Origin: Bog-473 sp963821755 | Lineage (GTDB): Bacteria > Actinomycetota > Acidimicrobiia > Acidimicrobiales > RAAP-2 | Direction of reading: 5' to 3' | DNA: 64,000 nucleotides | Assembly: GCA_963821755.1 (NCBI GenBank) | Contig: CAWGEX010000005.1 | Span: 744,001-808,000, forward strand | In this document: piece by piece, positions 1-8,303 of the stretch | Layout of the letters: the number at the start of each line of letters is the position of its first letter | Numbering within the stretch: position 1 is the stretch's first letter | The notes under the pieces: model-generated | The model's database searches: none | What the model was told of the DNA's origin: nothing | Seen by the model: only the letters and a program-made list of their open reading frames with translations | Program-made: the position numbers and the translations under genes

Positions 1-1
1 G

Positions 2-1147
2 GTTCCCCTGCGCCAACGCTTCACCCGGGGGCTGGATGCGCCCATCTGCCTGACCTGGGAACTCACGTATGCCTGCAACCTGGCCTGCGTCCACTGCCTG
101 AGTTCCTCGGGCCGACGGGACCCGATGGAGCTGACGCCGGCCGAGGCGCGGCAGATCGTCGACGAGCTGGCCGCCATGAAGGTGTTCTATGTGAACATCG
201 GCGGCGGCGAGCCCATGCTGCGCCCCGACTTCTTCGAGTTGTTGGGTTATGCGGTGGAAAAGCAGGTGGGGGTGAAATTCTCGACCAACGGAACCCGTCT
301 GACGGCGGAGAAGGCGCGCCGCCTGGCGGCGATGGACTACGTCGATGTGCAGATCAGCATCGACGGTGCGCTGGCCTCGACCAACGACGCCGTCCGAGGT
401 GAGGGGGCGTTCGGAGCGGCGCGTCAAGCCATGGAACATCTGGCCGAGGCCAACTTCGGCCAGTTCAAGATCAGCGTGGTGGTGACACGCGACAACGTCA
501 GCCAGCTGGACCAGTTCTCGGGAATGGCGCAGCACTACGGGGCCCAGCTGCGCCTGACCCGTTTCCGGCCTTCCGGTCGCGGCGCGGAGACCTGGGAGGC
601 GCTGCACCCCTCGGCCGGGCAGCAGCGCACCCTCTACCGCTGGTTGCGCGATCACCCGGACGTGCTGACCGGCGATTCCTTCTTCCATCTCTCCGCCCTG
701 GGCGAGCCGCTCGATGGTTTGAACCTCTGTGGAGCCGGCCGCGTGGTCTGCCTGATCGATCCGGTGGGCGATGTGTATGCCTGCCCGTTTGTGATCGACC
801 GGGAATTCCTGGCCGGCAACGTGCGCCGACCTGGTGGATTTGCCGCTGTCTGGCGCGAGAGCGAGCTGTTCCAGTCGCTGCGGGAGCCGCAGAGTGCCGG
901 GGCCTGCGCCTCGTGCGGTTCGTACGATGCCTGTCAGGGCGGGTGCATGGCGGCCAAATTCTTCACGGGCCTGCCGCTGGACGGACCCGACCCCGAATGT
1001 GTCTTCGGCCACGGAGAGACCGCATTGGCGGCGCGACCCGCCGACGCGCGGCCGGGGTTCACCGTCGGGCACTCAAAAATCGATGCGAGTGGCACGCCCA
1101 TCGCCGTTCCGACCCCTGTCCGATTCCGCCGATCAGCCCGGGTCTAG
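2..1147 (+). CDS. mftC: Mycofactocin radical SAM maturase MftC (5' end cut by window)
   Basis: MftC is the radical SAM enzyme that oxidatively decarboxylates and cyclises the C-terminal Val-Tyr of the MftA peptide, giving the mycofactocin redox cofactor. The frame is open to the window edge, so the true start lies outside. The first codons already encode the [4Fe-4S] motif CNLACVHC (bases 74-97), inside the family stretch LTWELTYACNLACVHCLSSS. Downstream are YVNIGGGEP (SAM-binding GGE) and a C-terminal SPASM region with CGAGRVVC, CASCGSYDACQGGC and a final DPEC cysteine for auxiliary clusters. The stop is followed 24 bases later by mftE. Only the extreme N-terminus is missing. Confidence 0.95.
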   Translation, partial: VPLRQRFTRGLDAPICLTWELTYACNLACVHCLSSSGRRDPMELTPAEARQIVDELAAMKVFYVNIGGGEPMLRPDFFELLGYAVEKQVGVKFSTNGTRLTAEKARRLAAMDYVDVQISIDGALASTNDAVRGEGAFGAARQAMEHLAEANFGQFKISVVVTRDNVSQLDQFSGMAQHYGAQLRLTRFRPSGRGAETWEALHPSAGQQRTLYRWLRDHPDVLTGDSFFHLSALGEPLDGLNLCGAGRVVCLIDPVGDVYACPFVIDREFLAGNVRRPGGFAAVWRESELFQSLREPQSAGACASCGSYDACQGGCMAAKFFTGLPLDGPDPECVFGHGETALAARPADARPGFTVGHSKIDASGTPIAVPTPVRFRRSARV

Positions 1148-1170
1148 CGCGGCCAGGTAGGTGGCCGGCG

Positions 1171-1866
1171 ATGTCGCTCGAGAGCGCCACCTGGCCCGAG
1201 ATCGAGGCCGCGGGTCGAAGCAAGCTTCTGTCCATTCCCGTCGGCTCACTCGAACAGCACGGACCCCATCTGCCGCTGAACACCGATACACGCATCGCCA
1301 CCGAGCTGGCCGTTCGACTCTGCGCCCTGCGTCCCGATGTGATGATGGCGCCACCCCTGCCCTACGGGGCCAGCGGAGAGCATGCGGGGTTTCCCGGGAC
1401 TCTGCTCCTCAACCACGAGGTCCTGGCCGGCATCCTGGTCGAATTGGTGCGATCGGCCCGAGCAGCCTTCGCCGGAGTGATCGTGATCTCGGCCCACGGC
1501 GGCAACGGCCACGGTCTGGCTCTGTTGGAGCAGTCCTGCCGGACCGACGGCGATGCCGTGCTGACCTGGGAAGCCCGTGCCGCGGGTGCCGACGCCCACG
1601 CCGGGAGGACCGAGACGTCGCTCATGCTGGCCATCGACGAGCCCGTCGTCCGGCTCGAACGGGCCGAAGCGGGCTGCACCGAACCGTTGGCCACCCTCAT
1701 GCCCCGTCTGCGCGCCGAAGGGGTGAGACCGATATCGTCCAACGGCGTGCTGGGGGATCCCGATGGAGCGAACGCGGCCGAGGGTGAATTGCTTCTCCGG
1801 TCGATGGCGGATGACTTGGCGGCCGCGGTCGCACGCCGGTGGCCGGTGGCCGAGCGGGGCACGTGA
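1171..1866 (+). CDS. mftE: Mycofactocin system creatininase-family peptidase MftE
   Basis: This creatininase-fold metal-dependent amidohydrolase releases the modified C-terminal dipeptide from MftC-processed MftA. Metal and active-site motifs are visible: SLEQHGPHLPLNTDT near the N-terminus, SAHGGNGH in the middle and DAHAGRTETS after it. The length (231 aa) fits the family. The ATG at 1171 is chosen because the family N-terminus (a short lead into 'SIPVGSLEQHGPHLP') begins there; the frame is open upstream only because it runs under mftC. The stop overlaps the GTG of the next gene by four bases, so the genes are probably translationally coupled. No mftD lies between mftC and mftE, unlike many clusters. 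Confidence 0.93.
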   Translation: MSLESATWPEIEAAGRSKLLSIPVGSLEQHGPHLPLNTDTRIATELAVRLCALRPDVMMAPPLPYGASGEHAGFPGTLLLNHEVLAGILVELVRSARAAFAGVIVISAHGGNGHGLALLEQSCRTDGDAVLTWEARAAGADAHAGRTETSLMLAIDEPVVRLERAEAGCTEPLATLMPRLRAEGVRPISSNGVLGDPDGANAAEGELLLRSMADDLAAAVARRWPVAERGT

Positions 1867-2648
1867 GCCGGGTCGCCGTCGTCACCGGTGCGGCCCGGGG
1901 GATCGGCGCGGCCACGGTCGACCGGTTGGTGGGCAGCGGGTGGCAGGTGGTGGCGGTCGATGTATCCGCCGACGATCCCGCCCTGGACTACGCCCTGGCC
2001 ACGCCGACCGATCTGAGGGACGTCGCGGAACGCCACGGCGACCAGGTGCACGTCTTGACCGGTGACGTGCGCAGCCGACCCGACATGGACGCCGCCGTCG
2101 ACGCGGCTCTGGTGAAGTTCGGCCGCCTCGATGCGGCCGTGGCCGGGGCCGGCGTGGTCTTCGGCGGGCCGCCGCTCTGGGAGACGGCCGACGCTCAGTG
2201 GAACGTCCAGTTCGACGTGAACGTCAACGGTGTGCGCCATCTGGCCGCCGCCGCGGTTCCGGTCCTGCTGGATGCTCCGGTGCCCCGGCAAGGTCGGGTG
2301 GTGGCCGTCGCCTCGGCGGCGGGGATGCTCGGACTGCGTCGCCTGAGCGGGTACAGCGCGTCGAAGCACGCGGTGATCGGATTGATGAAGGCGCTGGCCG
2401 CCGACCTGGCCGGTACCGGCATCACCGCCAACGCGGTATGCCCCGGCTCGACCCGGACACCGATTCTCGACGCCTCGGCGGCTGTCTACGACCTGTCGTC
2501 AGCCGAAGAGTTCGCCCACCAGCAGTTGGTGGAGCGGCTGCTCGAACCCGATGAGCCGGCCGCCATGATCGCCTGGCTCTGCGGGCTCGAGTCCAGCGGT
2601 GTCACCGGAGCTGCCTTGCCCGTCGACGGTGGCCTGACCACCTCATAA
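1863..2648 (+). CDS. Mycofactocin-coupled SDR oxidoreductase
   Basis: Short-chain dehydrogenase/reductase of about 261 aa. It has the TGAARGIG cofactor loop and an active-site Ser/Tyr/Lys set (VASAAG, GYSASKHA). Between the second beta strand and the DVR motif there is an insertion of about 30 residues carrying YALATPTDLRDV. Known mycofactocin-dependent SDRs carry such an insertion, with a similar Y-x-x-ATP-x-DL pattern, to hold a non-exchangeable nicotinamide. The GTG at 1863 overlaps the mftE stop. Position and insertion together make it a likely client enzyme re-oxidised by mycofactocin. The alcohol substrate cannot be read from sequence. Confidence 0.88.
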   Translation: MSRVAVVTGAARGIGAATVDRLVGSGWQVVAVDVSADDPALDYALATPTDLRDVAERHGDQVHVLTGDVRSRPDMDAAVDAALVKFGRLDAAVAGAGVVFGGPPLWETADAQWNVQFDVNVNGVRHLAAAAVPVLLDAPVPRQGRVVAVASAAGMLGLRRLSGYSASKHAVIGLMKALAADLAGTGITANAVCPGSTRTPILDASAAVYDLSSAEEFAHQQLVERLLEPDEPAAMIAWLCGLESSGVTGAALPVDGGLTTS

Positions 2649-2657
2649 GGTGGACCC

Positions 2658-2924
2658 ATGGCCGAATGCACCCATCTGGACCAGATCGCCGACGTGGAGC
2701 CCCAAACCCCAAATGGCTGCACGGCTTGCCTGGCGCTGGGCGACACGTGGGTGCACCTGCGGCTTTGCCTGAGCTGTGGCTTCGTGGGGTGCTGTGACGA
2801 TTCGCCAAATCGGCATGCGACCCACCATTTTCAAGAGGTGCACCACCCGCTGATCCAATCGTTCGAGCCGGGCGAGGACTGGATCTTTTGTTACATCGAC
2901 CAGGTGGCGATGGAACCTTCATGA
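2658..2924 (+). CDS. UBP-type zinc finger protein
   Basis: Small 88-aa protein consisting almost entirely of a UBP (ubiquitin-hydrolase-like) zinc finger. It has an early Cys-x-His pair (ECTHL), CTACLALGDTWVHLRLCLSCG, CC, and a run of His residues (RHATHHFQEVHHPLIQ). In eukaryotes this fold binds the C-terminus of ubiquitin. Many actinobacteria carry stand-alone versions of unknown role. A Shine-Dalgarno-like AAGGTGG lies just before the ATG, and the gene follows the mycofactocin SDR by nine bases, so it may be co-transcribed. A functional link to mycofactocin is only suggested by position. Confidence 0.82.
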   Translation: MAECTHLDQIADVEPQTPNGCTACLALGDTWVHLRLCLSCGFVGCCDDSPNRHATHHFQEVHHPLIQSFEPGEDWIFCYIDQVAMEPS

Positions 2925-2940
2925 CGGTGCGGGGGACGTC

Positions 2941-4221
2941 TCAGGTGCTCTGCCCGTAGGTGGTGGAACGGTCCGCCGTCCTCGCCATCCCCACCCCCTT
3001 GACGGCACGGCGCAGGTCGTCGATGAGGAACGGGACGGTGCCGGCGCTGCCGGCGTGGACCGTGGCGTGCAGGGAGTCGGGACGGTGCTGCCGGTCGAGA
3101 TACCAGCCTTCTGCGTGCAGGCGTTCACCCACGGCGAAGATGTCGAGCGACGAGGGGTCCAGAGCGCCGAAGGCGATGACCGTGGCCGGCGGGTCACCCC
3201 GCACGCCCAGGCCGTCGATCGATTCGATGCCGGCTCGAAGGGCCAGTGCCGCGTCGTGGGCGGTCCGGGTCAGCTCGAGATACCCGTCGATCCCGATGTG
3301 CATGAGCGCGGCCCACGCGGCGGCGATGGGACCGGCCGGTCGGGTCCCGGCCATGGCGGTCGAGGCGTAGAAACCGCCCAGCCAATCGGCGGTGGCGAAC
3401 ACCTGGTGTCGGGCCAGGTCGTGGGTGCGGTAGAGGATGACCGAGACACCCTTGGAGGCGTAGCCGTACTTGTGGACGTCGGCCGAGATCGACGTCACGC
3501 CGGGCACGCGGAAGTCGTAGGGCTCGGTGAACCGCCCCAGCTGGGTGAGGAACGGCAGCAGAAATCCGCCCATGCAGGCGTCGACATGGCACAGGATCCC
3601 CCGCTCCGACGCCAGCGCCGCGATGTCGGTGATGGGGTCGACCACGCCCTGGGGATAGGTGGGCGCCGATCCGACCACCATGATGGTGGTGTCCGTGCAG
3701 GCGTCGGCCATGGCGTCGATGTCGACCCGGAAGTCCGGACCGACCGGGACCCGGATCAACTCGACGTCGAAATAGTCCGCCGCCTTGGTGAACGCGGCAT
3801 GGGCGCTCTCGGCGGCTACCACCCGGGGGAACCTGATGCCCCGGTCCTGGCGGGCCACGTCACGCGCCGTCTTGACCGCCTGCAGGAGGCTCTCGGTGCC
3901 ACCTGAGGTGAGGTAACCCTCGACGCCACCGCCACTGGCCGGATCATCGGCTCCGAGCAGGGTCGCCGTGATGGAGACGATGTCGTGCTGCATGGTACCG
4001 ATGCTGGGGAAGGCCAGGACGTTGAGGCCGTTTTCGGCGCTGTAGAGCGAGAGCGCGTCCTGCAGCAGTTCATGGACGTCGTCGCCGGCCGAGTAGACCA
4101 GGCTGAACACTCGACCGCCCCGCCAGTCCTGATCACCCTCCTTCATGTGCATCAGTTGCTGCATCACCTCACCGCGTGGCAGCCCGTTTTGGGGCATCGG
4201 GGTGTGGGGGAAGGGGACCAT
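2941..4221 (-). CDS. PLP-dependent decarboxylase / sphingosine-1-phosphate lyase-like enzyme
   Basis: Fold-type I PLP enzyme (426 aa) of the group II decarboxylase family, closest in pattern to sphingosine-1-phosphate lyase-like proteins. It shows YLTSGGTES (phosphate-binding region), HVDACMGGFLLPF (Asp contacting the pyridine nitrogen) and SISADVHKYGYASKG, with the Schiff-base Lys in HKYG. The gene starts six bases after the TauD-like dioxygenase stop and is probably co-transcribed with it. The substrate is unknown: candidates are an amino acid (decarboxylation) or a phosphorylated amino alcohol (retro-aldol cleavage). Confidence 0.85.
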   Translation of the reverse strand: MVPFPHTPMPQNGLPRGEVMQQLMHMKEGDQDWRGGRVFSLVYSAGDDVHELLQDALSLYSAENGLNVLAFPSIGTMQHDIVSITATLLGADDPASGGGVEGYLTSGGTESLLQAVKTARDVARQDRGIRFPRVVAAESAHAAFTKAADYFDVELIRVPVGPDFRVDIDAMADACTDTTIMVVGSAPTYPQGVVDPITDIAALASERGILCHVDACMGGFLLPFLTQLGRFTEPYDFRVPGVTSISADVHKYGYASKGVSVILYRTHDLARHQVFATADWLGGFYASTAMAGTRPAGPIAAAWAALMHIGIDGYLELTRTAHDAALALRAGIESIDGLGVRGDPPATVIAFGALDPSSLDIFAVGERLHAEGWYLDRQHRPDSLHATVHAGSAGTVPFLIDDLRRAVKGVGMARTADRSTTYGQST

Positions 4222-4227
4222 GGAGCC

Positions 4228-5151
4228 CTACTCAACCAAGTTGTAGAGGGTGGAGTCGCCTTGGAGGGCAATGCTCGGGCGTCCGTCCAATCCTTCGATG
4301 CTCGTCCCGGCCGTGGTGACCCGTTGCATGCGCCGCCGGTCATCGCCGTAGTCGTAGATGGCGTAGTGCTGGGTGGCCCGGTTGTCCCAGATGGCCACGT
4401 CGCCTACTTCCCAGGTCCAACGCACGGTGTTTTCGGGACGGGTGACATAGGACTGGAGGATGCGGATGAGATCCACCGATTCGGCGGCGTTGTGTCCGAC
4501 CAGGCGATAGGCGAAGCCCCCCAGGAGGAGGGCCCGTTCTCCAGTCTCGGGATGGATCCGGACGACGGGGTGCTCGGTCTCGAAGACTTCGGAGACGAAG
4601 GCGGCCAGGTTGGCGAGGCGCACCTCGCCGAGCTTGGCTCTGAGCGCCACCACGTCGGGCCGACCGTAGTCGTGGCCATTGGAGTGCACAGCCCGCAACC
4701 CATCGGCTAACTGGCGCAGGTCGTCGGGCAGATCGGTGTAGCCGGCCACGGTGTTGGCCCAAAGGGTGTCTCCGCCGACTTCGGGCAGCACCATGGCCCG
4801 GATGATGGAGAACATGGGGGGTCGATCGACGAAGGTGACGTCGGTGTGCCAGTGGTTGGCGGCACCCCCGGCGAGTGAGTCCAGATCGAAAATGAGCTCT
4901 TCACCGTCCACCACGGGGAGCGTCGGGTGCCCCTGGGTCAGCGGTCCGAGGCGGCGGCCGAAGTCGATCTGCTCGCGGGCGCTCAGGTCCTGGCCCCGGA
5001 TGAAGACGACGCGGTGAGCCAGCAGGGCGGCCCGCACGCCGGCGATCTGGTCGTCAGAGGCCCCGCGCAGCGAGACTCCCGAGATCTCGGCACCGATCCG
5101 AGCGCTCAGACGTCGCACCTTGATGGTGGTTGCCACGCTGCCGACGGCCAT
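4228..5151 (-). CDS. TauD/TfdA-family Fe(II)/2-oxoglutarate dioxygenase
   Basis: A 2-oxoglutarate-dependent dioxygenase of about 307 aa. The iron-binding facial triad is visible as HTD in NHWHTDVTF and a distal His in NRATQHYAIYDY, followed by the 2-oxoglutarate-binding Arg in the DDRRRMQRVT region. The ATG at 5151 is preferred over the upstream in-frame start because a strong AAGGAGGGAG ribosome site sits just before it. Family members hydroxylate taurine, alkyl sulfates, phenoxyacetates and similar small molecules; the substrate here cannot be inferred. It heads a two-gene unit with the PLP decarboxylase. Confidence 0.88.
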   Translation of the reverse strand: MAVGSVATTIKVRRLSARIGAEISGVSLRGASDDQIAGVRAALLAHRVVFIRGQDLSAREQIDFGRRLGPLTQGHPTLPVVDGEELIFDLDSLAGGAANHWHTDVTFVDRPPMFSIIRAMVLPEVGGDTLWANTVAGYTDLPDDLRQLADGLRAVHSNGHDYGRPDVVALRAKLGEVRLANLAAFVSEVFETEHPVVRIHPETGERALLLGGFAYRLVGHNAAESVDLIRILQSYVTRPENTVRWTWEVGDVAIWDNRATQHYAIYDYGDDRRRMQRVTTAGTSIEGLDGRPSIALQGDSTLYNLVE

Positions 5152-5336
5152 CTCTCCCTCCTTGCTGTGGTCCCAAACGGCGGACCGGGAGCCGGGGGTA
5201 CCGATCACGAATCTCCACCAGTCCGGTGTGATTCAAAGTGTAGGCACGGATGGCGACCACGGACAGCGGCGGCCATCGGCGGTTGCCACTAGCTTGGCCG
5301 CCGTGCCAGGTGAAACTGCATGAATTTCGACGTGAC

Positions 5337-6098
5337 GTGAGCCTTCTCGGTCTGGAGGGGAAGGTCACGCTGATCACCGGTGCCGCGGCTGGCATCGGGG
5401 CGGCGACGGCGGCCATGTTCGCGGCCCAGGGCGCGACGCTCGCCCTGTGCGACCGCGACTCGGCCTTTGCCGATGGTGACGGAGCCTTTCGTCGGGTGCT
5501 CGATGTGCGCCACGGTGACGCCGTCAGCGCCTTCGTGGCGGAGGTCGTGGAGTCCTTCGGCCGGATCGACGTGATGATCAACAACGCGGGAGGCACCTTC
5601 GCCTCGCCCATGCTCGACGTGTCCCCCAAAGGCGAAGCGGCCCTCATCGCCGAGAACTTCACGCAGGTGACGCATCTCGTCCGCCAGTGCGTACCGCACA
5701 TGCCCGACGGCGGGTCCATCGTCAACGTGACCACCATCGAGGCCCACCGGGCGGCCCCCGGGTTCGCGATCTATGCCGCCATGAAGGCCGGTCAGGCCAA
5801 TCTGACCAAGACGTTGGCCCTCGAGCTGGCACCCTTGGGGCTCAGGGTCAACGCGCTGGCACCTGATGCGATGCAGAGTGAGGGGGTGGCGGCCCTCGGC
5901 GGAGCGCTGGCGGAGAGTGCGGTGGCCTATCGAACCGGTGGCGTCCCTCCGATCGGCCACTACGGCACACCGGTCGACGCGGCCGGGGGGATTCTCTACC
6001 TGGCCAGCGACCTGGCCCGCTTCGTCACCGGCATCACCCTCCACGTCGACGGGGGCAATCTGGCCGCCGGCGGCTGGATCCGCACCGATATCCCGTAG
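5337..6098 (+). CDS. SDR family oxidoreductase
   Basis: Classical SDR of about 253 aa. It has TGAAAGIG (dinucleotide loop), NNAGG and YAAMK (catalytic Tyr/Lys). The usual catalytic Ser position reads Thr (VNVTTIEA), a tolerated but less common variant. The C-terminal ITLHVDGG pattern is normal. It is divergent from the TauD-like gene. The start is uncertain: the GTG at 5337 matches the family N-terminus (LLGLEGKVTLITG), while an ATG at 5250 would add 29 untypical residues running into the divergent promoter region. No strong ribosome site marks either. Confidence 0.85.
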   Translation: MSLLGLEGKVTLITGAAAGIGAATAAMFAAQGATLALCDRDSAFADGDGAFRRVLDVRHGDAVSAFVAEVVESFGRIDVMINNAGGTFASPMLDVSPKGEAALIAENFTQVTHLVRQCVPHMPDGGSIVNVTTIEAHRAAPGFAIYAAMKAGQANLTKTLALELAPLGLRVNALAPDAMQSEGVAALGGALAESAVAYRTGGVPPIGHYGTPVDAAGGILYLASDLARFVTGITLHVDGGNLAAGGWIRTDIP

Positions 6099-6099
6099 C

Positions 6100-6125
6100 G
6101 GCGCCGGCGCCGGCGCCGGCGCCGG
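6100..6125. repeat. Perfect GGCGCC hexamer repeat between convergent genes
   Basis: Four perfect tandem copies of the self-complementary hexamer GGCGCC plus GG lie between the stop of the SDR (6098) and the end of the convergent nucleotidyltransferase gene (6140). Being fully self-complementary, it can fold on either strand and may act as a bidirectional terminator-like element, but there is no U-tract. Confidence 0.7.
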
Positions 6126-6139
6126 TGTCCGGGTCCGCG

Positions 6140-6643
6140 TCAGTAGGGTTCGCTCAACGAGAGACCGAATCGACCGGCCAGGCGCGCCATGTCCATCCGG
6201 TCTTGATCCCGCGGGGCGTAGCCGCCGTGATGTTCGAGCTGGAGCTCCGGCGTCAGGCACGGCACCACCCGATCGAGAATCCGGCCCTCGCCGAAGCCCT
6301 CGGCCGGGTAGGGACAATCTGATCCATCCGGAGAGGCGCCGCGCTGCCAGCCCGTTCCGTCCTCGGCGAAGCTGACGGGATGGAGGTCGACCTGGAGGCC
6401 ATCGGACGAGCGCAGGACCACCCGGACCGGAGCAAGATTCTCGGTCACCGAGAACCCGAGCGTCGTCAGGGCATTGAGCACGGCGGGGAGCGCGTCGAGT
6501 TCCACCACGAGGTCGACGTCGTCATGGGGGCGCGTCACCTCCCCGAGCAGTGCGTCCACGCCCCAGCCGCCGTCGAGCCACACGCGCCATCCCCCACGTT
6601 GGAGGGTATGGAGGACCAGGAGCACCTGGTCGGGCGGGAACAC
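6140..6643 (-). CDS. LinA/Lnu-like small-molecule nucleotidyltransferase
   Basis: 167-aa protein of the minimal nucleotidyltransferase superfamily, in the lincosamide (LnuA/LinA-type) or aminoglycoside-2''-adenylyltransferase-like group. It shows DGGWGVDALLG followed by RPHDDVDLVV, giving the G-G-W and H-x-D-x-D metal-binding signature, and a later VDLHPVSF. The GTG start at 6643 lies nine bases after the stop of the aldehyde dehydrogenase, so the two are probably co-transcribed. Related proteins adenylylate lincosamides, but many homologues in soil and water actinobacteria have no known substrate. Resistance cannot be claimed from sequence. Confidence 0.75.
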   Translation of the reverse strand: MFPPDQVLLVLHTLQRGGWRVWLDGGWGVDALLGEVTRPHDDVDLVVELDALPAVLNALTTLGFSVTENLAPVRVVLRSSDGLQVDLHPVSFAEDGTGWQRGASPDGSDCPYPAEGFGEGRILDRVVPCLTPELQLEHHGGYAPRDQDRMDMARLAGRFGLSLSEPY

Positions 6644-6652
6644 GGCGCCGGG

Positions 6653-8125
6653 TCAGGACGTCCAGATGATGGCCTGCGGCTCCGAATAGGCCAGGATCCC
6701 GAAGTCACCGCCGTCGCGTCCGACCCCGCTCATCTTGAACCCGCCGAACGGAGCGTCGTGATTGCGCTGGGCCGTGTTGATGCCGACGTGCCCCGCCTGG
6801 AGTTGCTTGGCCGCCCGCAGGGCCCGGGCGCCGTCCTTGGAGAAGACGTAGTCGTACAGCCCGAACTCGGTGTCGTTGGCGATGGCGATGGCCTCGTCCT
6901 CATCGTCGAAGGGGATGAGGGTGATGACGGGCCCGAAGATCTCCTCGCGGGCCACCCGCATGGAGTTGTCGCCGGTGATGAGCGTCGGTGCGACGTAGAA
7001 GCCCGTGGGCAGATCGGTGGGGCGCTGGCCCCCGATGATGACCTCGCCACCGTCCTCCGCCGCCGTGGCGACGTGGGCCTCGATGCGGCCGCGCTGCGCC
7101 GCCGAGATCACCGGGCCGATGATGGTGGCCGTCTCGGTCGGGTCACCGACCTTGAGCGCGCCGGCCATCTGCACCAGCCCGTCACGCACGTGCTCGAAGA
7201 TGCTCCGGTGCACCACGGCCCGGGTCGGGGCCGTGCAGATCTGGCCCGAGTGGAAGGTCCACGTGGACCCGATGCAGCCGATGGCCGCCTTCACGTCGGC
7301 ATCGTCGAACACCACGCACGCACCCTTGCCGCCGAGCTCGAGGAGGAGCCGCTTCATGGTCCGCGCCGCCTTCTCGGCGATGGTGACACCCACCTGGGTG
7401 GAACCGGTGAAGCTCAGGCAGTCGACGTCCTCGGAGTCCACCAGCGCCGCCGACGAGGTCGGGCCGTTGCCGTTGACCAGGTTCACCACGCCGGGGGGGA
7501 AGCCGACCTCGTCGAGGATCCGGACCAGTTCCACAATGGCCAGCGGATCCTGGGGCGCCGGCTTGACGACGACGGTGTTCCCGGCGGCCAGGGCGGGCGC
7601 CACCTTTCCGGCCATGTTGACCATGGGGAAGTTGTACGACGTGATGCAGGCCACCACACCGACCGGCTGGCGGTTGATCATGCCGCCGATGATGCCCCCC
7701 GGGGCCAGGGGCGTGGCTTGGGCCGCCTGGGGCAGCAGGGGAGTCTGGAGCACCGGGCGAGGATCACGGGCGTAGCGCTCGAAGCGATCGGCGGCGACGG
7801 GCACCTGCATGCGCGAGCCGACCGTCGCCGTGGCCCCCGTCTCGGCGATCACCAGGGGCAGCAGGTCGGCCGACTTGGCCCGGATGGCGGCTGCTGCGGC
7901 GCGGATGAGGTCACCCCGCTCCTCGACCGACAGCGCAGCCCAGGACGGCTGCGCCTCCTTCGCCGCGGCCGCGGCGGCCACGGCATCGGCCGCGCTGGCG
8001 TTGGGAGCCCGGCCCACCACCTCTTCGGTCGCCGGATTGATGATGTCGTAGGTGCCATCGGTGGCATCGACCCACTTGCCCCCGATGAGGAGTTGGTGTT
8101 CGTCGCGGCGGGTGTTCTCGGCCAT
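6653..8125 (-). CDS. NAD(P)-dependent aldehyde dehydrogenase
   Basis: Full-length (490 aa) ALDH. The general-base Glu lies in LELGGKG and the catalytic Cys in SGQICTAPTR; FTGSTQVG is the nucleotide-binding turn, and there is a normal C-terminal EIFGPV region. It oxidises an aldehyde to the acid, probably a catabolic intermediate. The ATG is preceded by an AGGGAG ribosome site. A 15-base palindrome similar to one upstream of the amidohydrolase gene at 27905 lies 32-46 bases before the start, suggesting a TetR-type repressor shared with that operon. Confidence 0.92.
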   Translation of the reverse strand: MAENTRRDEHQLLIGGKWVDATDGTYDIINPATEEVVGRAPNASAADAVAAAAAAKEAQPSWAALSVEERGDLIRAAAAAIRAKSADLLPLVIAETGATATVGSRMQVPVAADRFERYARDPRPVLQTPLLPQAAQATPLAPGGIIGGMINRQPVGVVACITSYNFPMVNMAGKVAPALAAGNTVVVKPAPQDPLAIVELVRILDEVGFPPGVVNLVNGNGPTSSAALVDSEDVDCLSFTGSTQVGVTIAEKAARTMKRLLLELGGKGACVVFDDADVKAAIGCIGSTWTFHSGQICTAPTRAVVHRSIFEHVRDGLVQMAGALKVGDPTETATIIGPVISAAQRGRIEAHVATAAEDGGEVIIGGQRPTDLPTGFYVAPTLITGDNSMRVAREEIFGPVITLIPFDDEDEAIAIANDTEFGLYDYVFSKDGARALRAAKQLQAGHVGINTAQRNHDAPFGGFKMSGVGRDGGDFGILAYSEPQAIIWTS

Positions 8126-8156
8126 GTGTGCTCCCTGTCGGGCGGAGTCAGGTGAT

Positions 8157-8171
8157 CTGACGGTGCGTCAC
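8157..8171 (-). promoter_or_regulatory. Probable TetR-type operator upstream of the aldehyde dehydrogenase gene
   Basis: On the minus strand the site reads GTGACGCACCGTCAG, a palindrome with TGACG/CGTCA arms. It is 12/15 identical to the perfect palindrome upstream of the amidohydrolase gene (27927-27941) and sits at a similar distance from its start codon. Palindromes of this size are typical of TetR-family operators; the regulator is not in the window. Confidence 0.5.
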
Positions 8172-8212
8172 ATTGTGATCCGCCGTGCCGCCGGTCGCCA
8201 AAGGAGCAGCGT

Positions 8213-8239
8213 GAGCGCCTCGCGAGCGCCTCGCGAGCG
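8213..8239. repeat. Short tandem repeat of an 11-mer
   Basis: Two perfect copies of GAGCGCCTCGC followed by GAGCG, in the divergent region before the DUF35 gene. Overlapping CTCGCGAG palindromes allow alternative hairpins. No function is assigned. Confidence 0.6.
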
Positions 8240-8303
8240 TTGACGCGAGCGACGATTCGGCTCCGGTTGGCCGCGCCGGTGGTCGGGCGGCGAGACTGGG
8301 GAG

